Positions 14,097 to 16,508 of a DNA stretch of 16,508 bases are shown one piece after another. The notes beneath the pieces were generated by a model. It saw only the letters and a program-made list of their open reading frames with translations, was not told where the DNA came from and ran no database searches. Both the position numbers and the translations under genes were made by a program. Origin of the DNA: DASYYE01 sp035946955 (GTDB lineage: Bacteria; Actinomycetota; Actinomycetes; Streptosporangiales; Streptosporangiaceae); assembly GCA_035946955.1 (NCBI GenBank), contig DASYYE010000004.1, positions 1-16,508 of the forward strand. Reading direction: 5' to 3'. Numbering within the stretch: position 1 is the first letter of the stretch; every line of letters begins with the position of its first letter.

Positions 14097-14320
14097 AGTA
14101 GCGTCAACCGGCTCAAACGGCCATAGCCCAGATGCGGCGCTGAGGACTGGTTGGGCGCGGAGTTCGTCCAGGTGTCTGAGCTGCGGGTTCATGGAAGTCA
14201 CTGACCCGGCCCTGTGGCACTCATTGATGTAGCGTTCCCGACTTCGGCCTCATAACGCTATCTGTCCGCACTGGCCACGCGATTGTAGTATCAGTGCATT
14301 GCGGGATGATCGGGGATTGA

Positions 14321-16234
14321 ATGACCCGCTTCCGTGCTATGCCGGTGCGCCGCGCGAGACACTCAGGTGCGGCTTGGTTTGTGCGCGTTTGTTTGGTGTC
14401 ATTCGCTTTTGGGGTGGCCGCAGTGTGCGGCGCGATATTGCCGGGGGGACCGGCTAAAGCGGCCACTGTGCACGACCGTCAGCTACCAGGGACTTCGGTA
14501 ACGATCAAGGCGGCGTCCGTCGTCGCTGTCTTGCGGGCGGGACACCCGTTCGACCAGGCAGCGGTCCGTATCACTGGCAGTCTGGACCTTCGCGCGCTGC
14601 AGGTGGTGTCGTCGTCTTTCCGCTGCCGCTGGTGTGTGATCGACGGCGCACTGCTCGCACCTGATGTGACGTTCCGCGAGGTCGTCGACCTCAGCGGCAC
14701 GAAGGTCAAGGGCCCGGTGGACTTCCGTGGCGCGATGTTCGACCGGGCTCTGGCCTGGCGCGATGGGAAAGTCCGCGGAGCGGCGCTGTTCGGGTCGGCG
14801 GTGTTCAGGGATTCGGTCGCATTCGACAACACGACGTTCGCATCCACCGAGGACCTGAGCGGAGCGGACTTCCGCGCGGCTGCCTCGTTCGCGCTCGCGA
14901 ATTTCGCGGAGACGGTGTCTTTCGCGGGAGCCACGTTCTCCGGAACGGCGGTCTTCACTGGCAGCCCTCCGGGCCGCCACAAGGCCCCGGCGGCCTCCCG
15001 GTGCGAGACCGTCGGCTTCGGCGCGTTCGCGGCAGCTGCCGTGTTCACCAACGCAACATTCGCTGGCCTGGCCGACTTCCGCGACCGGTGCTTCGCTGGC
15101 CGGGCGGAGTTCTCAGACGTCCTGGCGGGCGGCGCGATGGTATTCGACGGCGCGGAGTTCGCCGGCCCGGCGGACTTCGAGCGCGGCGTCTTTGGGGCGG
15201 ACGTGTCGTTCGGCGGCGCGCTGTTTCGCGGCAATGCCGACTTTGCAAACGTCAGCGCGCAACACGATCTGGTGTTCGATGACGCTCAGCTCCTGGGGGA
15301 TACCGACCTGAGCGGGGCGACAATCAACGGAACGCTGTCGTTCAGGTTCGTGACCAAGGGCAAGGTGCTGTATGTCGATTGCCTGTCAACCGGCAGCCTG
15401 GTGCTGGACCTGGGAAAAATCAGCTGGCTGCCACCCACGGCCGTCGGCGACGAGATCGACATACTCCAGCGGGTGGAGGTCACGGCCCGCAACCGCGGGC
15501 AGACCGCTGTCGCCAATAACGCCCGTTTCATGTGGCTGGACCTGTCCCGCCGAACACACCATGATGCTGTCGCCAATATCGCCGACCTGGTCTTCTACCG
15601 TTGGATAGCGGGCTATCTGGTCAAGCCACTTTCCCCATTGCGGGCACTGCTCTTCGTGGTGGCCCTCACAACGCTCGTCCGCATGACCGCGACGGTGGTG
15701 CGCTGGAGCCGGGCGCCGATTCCTGAGCCGCCGGACTCCAGCGTGTCGGCAGCACCGGCGCTGGACGGTCTGGGGTGCGCGTACGGGCTGGGATCCGCCA
15801 GCCGACCGGACCCGGCGGGGCACAAAGCACCGCCCGCCGGGTCCGGCCAGCCGGGCACGTGGCCGAAGGCACCTTCTGCTGCCTGGAAGGCAGCGACCGC
15901 TGTCTGGAAGATCGCCGCAGCCTTCGCCGGTACGCTCCCGGGAGCCTTGCAGGACTCACTCGCGGTCGTGGTGCCGCGCCTCCCCAAGAGCAACACCACC
16001 GGCCCCAAGGGACCATCCAGGCCGTCGGCCCCCGGTCACGACGGCGCCACGCCGGAACACCAGCCGACCCAGCAGCAGGCCACGCCCAGCCGCACTGGCG
16101 GCAGCTACCTCTGCGAGTTCATGAGGCTGGTGGAGTGGATCACTGTGAAGGCACTCCTTGGGCTGTTCCTGCTGTGCGTCGCCAACGCGAACGCGACGTT
16201 GCACCAGTTCATCGAGGCCATCTTGAACAGATAG
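14321..16234 (+). CDS. Membrane-anchored pentapeptide-like repeat protein
   Basis: A 637-residue envelope protein. It starts with a basic segment and a hydrophobic signal (about 18-40) ending in AKAAT, so the next part is probably outside the membrane, unless the segment is an uncleaved anchor. Residues about 85-345 are pentapeptide-like repeats with Phe or Leu at the centre every five residues and A/G/S before it (for example VDFRGAMF, VSFAGATF, ADFRDRCF, AEFSDV, ADFERGVF), which should fold as a right-handed quadrilateral beta helix. A helical segment follows (about 378-412), then a membrane helix (about 441-460), a long Pro/Ala/Gly-rich loop (about 466-600) and a final membrane helix (about 606-625). 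Repeat plus helical segment plus two membrane helices is seen in pentapeptide membrane proteins of unknown function. ATG 14321 is preceded by a GGGG-containing site. A lipoprotein gene follows 8 bp after the stop. Confidence 0.82.
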   Translation: MTRFRAMPVRRARHSGAAWFVRVCLVSFAFGVAAVCGAILPGGPAKAATVHDRQLPGTSVTIKAASVVAVLRAGHPFDQAAVRITGSLDLRALQVVSSSFRCRWCVIDGALLAPDVTFREVVDLSGTKVKGPVDFRGAMFDRALAWRDGKVRGAALFGSAVFRDSVAFDNTTFASTEDLSGADFRAAASFALANFAETVSFAGATFSGTAVFTGSPPGRHKAPAASRCETVGFGAFAAAAVFTNATFAGLADFRDRCFAGRAEFSDVLAGGAMVFDGAEFAGPADFERGVFGADVSFGGALFRGNADFANVSAQHDLVFDDAQLLGDTDLSGATINGTLSFRFVTKGKVLYVDCLSTGSLVLDLGKISWLPPTAVGDEIDILQRVEVTARNRGQTAVANNARFMWLDLSRRTHHDAVANIADLVFYRWIAGYLVKPLSPLRALLFVVALTTLVRMTATVVRWSRAPIPEPPDSSVSAAPALDGLGCAYGLGSASRPDPAGHKAPPAGSGQPGTWPKAPSAAWKAATAVWKIAAAFAGTLPGALQDSLAVVVPRLPKSNTTGPKGPSRPSAPGHDGATPEHQPTQQQATPSRTGGSYLCEFMRLVEWITVKALLGLFLLCVANANATLHQFIEAILNR

Positions 16235-16242
16235 GAACGGCC

Positions 16243-16508
16243 ATGCCTCATAAGCACGGGCTCGCAGCGGCAGCGTCCGCCGCCATCGCCGCGATCGCGC
16301 TGGGCGGGTGCGGCGGTAGCAGCTTCGGTGGCGGCGGCCATCCTGGGACGACCCCGCCAGACGGGTGCTCGGCTTCTACCAGTTCCACCGCTGTCGGGGC
16401 CATCTGCCAGGCGAGACAGGTCGCGGCCGTGGCGCCAGCCGGCGGAACCCCGACCAACTCCATCGGCAATGGCACTCCGCTGTACAAGAACGAGGCGATC
16501 ACCACAGG
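16243..16508 (+). CDS. Probable lipoprotein, C-terminus cut by window edge
   Basis: The first 88 codons of an exported protein are present. The start is basic (MPHKHG), followed by an Ala/Ile-rich hydrophobic core and a lipobox ALGGC with Cys23 as the likely lipidated residue, then a Gly/Ser/Thr/Pro-rich mature N-terminus typical of lipoprotein tethers. Two more Cys (about 44 and 58) could form a disulfide. The ribosome binding site AGGAA overlaps the stop of the upstream pentapeptide-like gene, so the two are co-transcribed and probably act together at the cell surface. The mature domain is not identifiable from this fragment. Confidence 0.75.
   Translation, partial: MPHKHGLAAAASAAIAAIALGGCGGSSFGGGGHPGTTPPDGCSASTSSTAVGAICQARQVAAVAPAGGTPTNSIGNGTPLYKNEAITT

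Noticed and set aside
11799..14201. An 800-codon open frame on the minus strand, antisense to the NHL gene
   Set aside because: It mirrors the NHL repeats (recurrent GDGVDVPGRHRLAVE-like blocks), has no ribosome binding site or family resemblance, and arises because GC-rich codons leave few stops on the opposite strand.
14097..14320. The gap after the NHL gene considered for a transposase remnant
   Set aside because: No transposase motif, terminal inverted repeats or target duplication could be seen.

Overview
The window is high-GC DNA (GC-rich third codon positions, GTG starts, GGAGG-type ribosome binding sites, hairpins without U-tracts) and is almost certainly from a filamentous or related actinobacterium. 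Genus cannot be fixed from the sequence alone. I see no rRNA, tRNA, CRISPR array or intact insertion sequence.

Left part (1-5333, all genes on the minus strand). A membrane family-2 glycosyltransferase runs off the left edge (start 1421). Next is a three-gene operon read right to left: a small conserved protein (3972-3499), a PadR-type repressor (3435-2815) and an alpha/beta hydrolase (2813-1923). It is driven by a near-consensus promoter (TTGACA, 17 nt, GATAAT) whose -35 box lies inside a perfect 7+7 palindrome, the natural candidate operator for the PadR protein. A classical short-chain dehydrogenase (5333-4491) follows, with a 19-bp perfect hairpin behind it.

Middle (5794-8124, plus strand). 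A P1B-type metal ATPase has the TPC membrane motif and a C-terminal hemerythrin-like domain, which is the P1B-5 architecture associated with Ni/Fe transport. It converges on the next gene.

Right part (8237-16508). A 966-residue STAND protein on the minus strand (XRE-type HTH, NB-ARC NTPase, tandem TPRs) is divergent from a plus-strand group of exported or membrane repeat proteins: an exported NHL-repeat protein (11538-14096), a membrane-anchored pentapeptide-like repeat protein (14321-16234) and a probable lipoprotein cut by the right edge (16243 onward). The TPR and NHL repeats are nearly identical at DNA level (120-bp and about 201-bp periods), and the STAND gene ends in an 18-bp tandem repeat that copies part of its own TPR unit. 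Near-identical sensor repeats next to an NTPase switch are typical of fast-evolving actinobacterial recognition or conflict systems. A functional link between the STAND switch and the exported repeat proteins is my hypothesis, not something the sequence proves.

Gene-free stretches over 300 bp (1422-1922, 3973-4490, 5334-5793, 11138-11537) are described individually.
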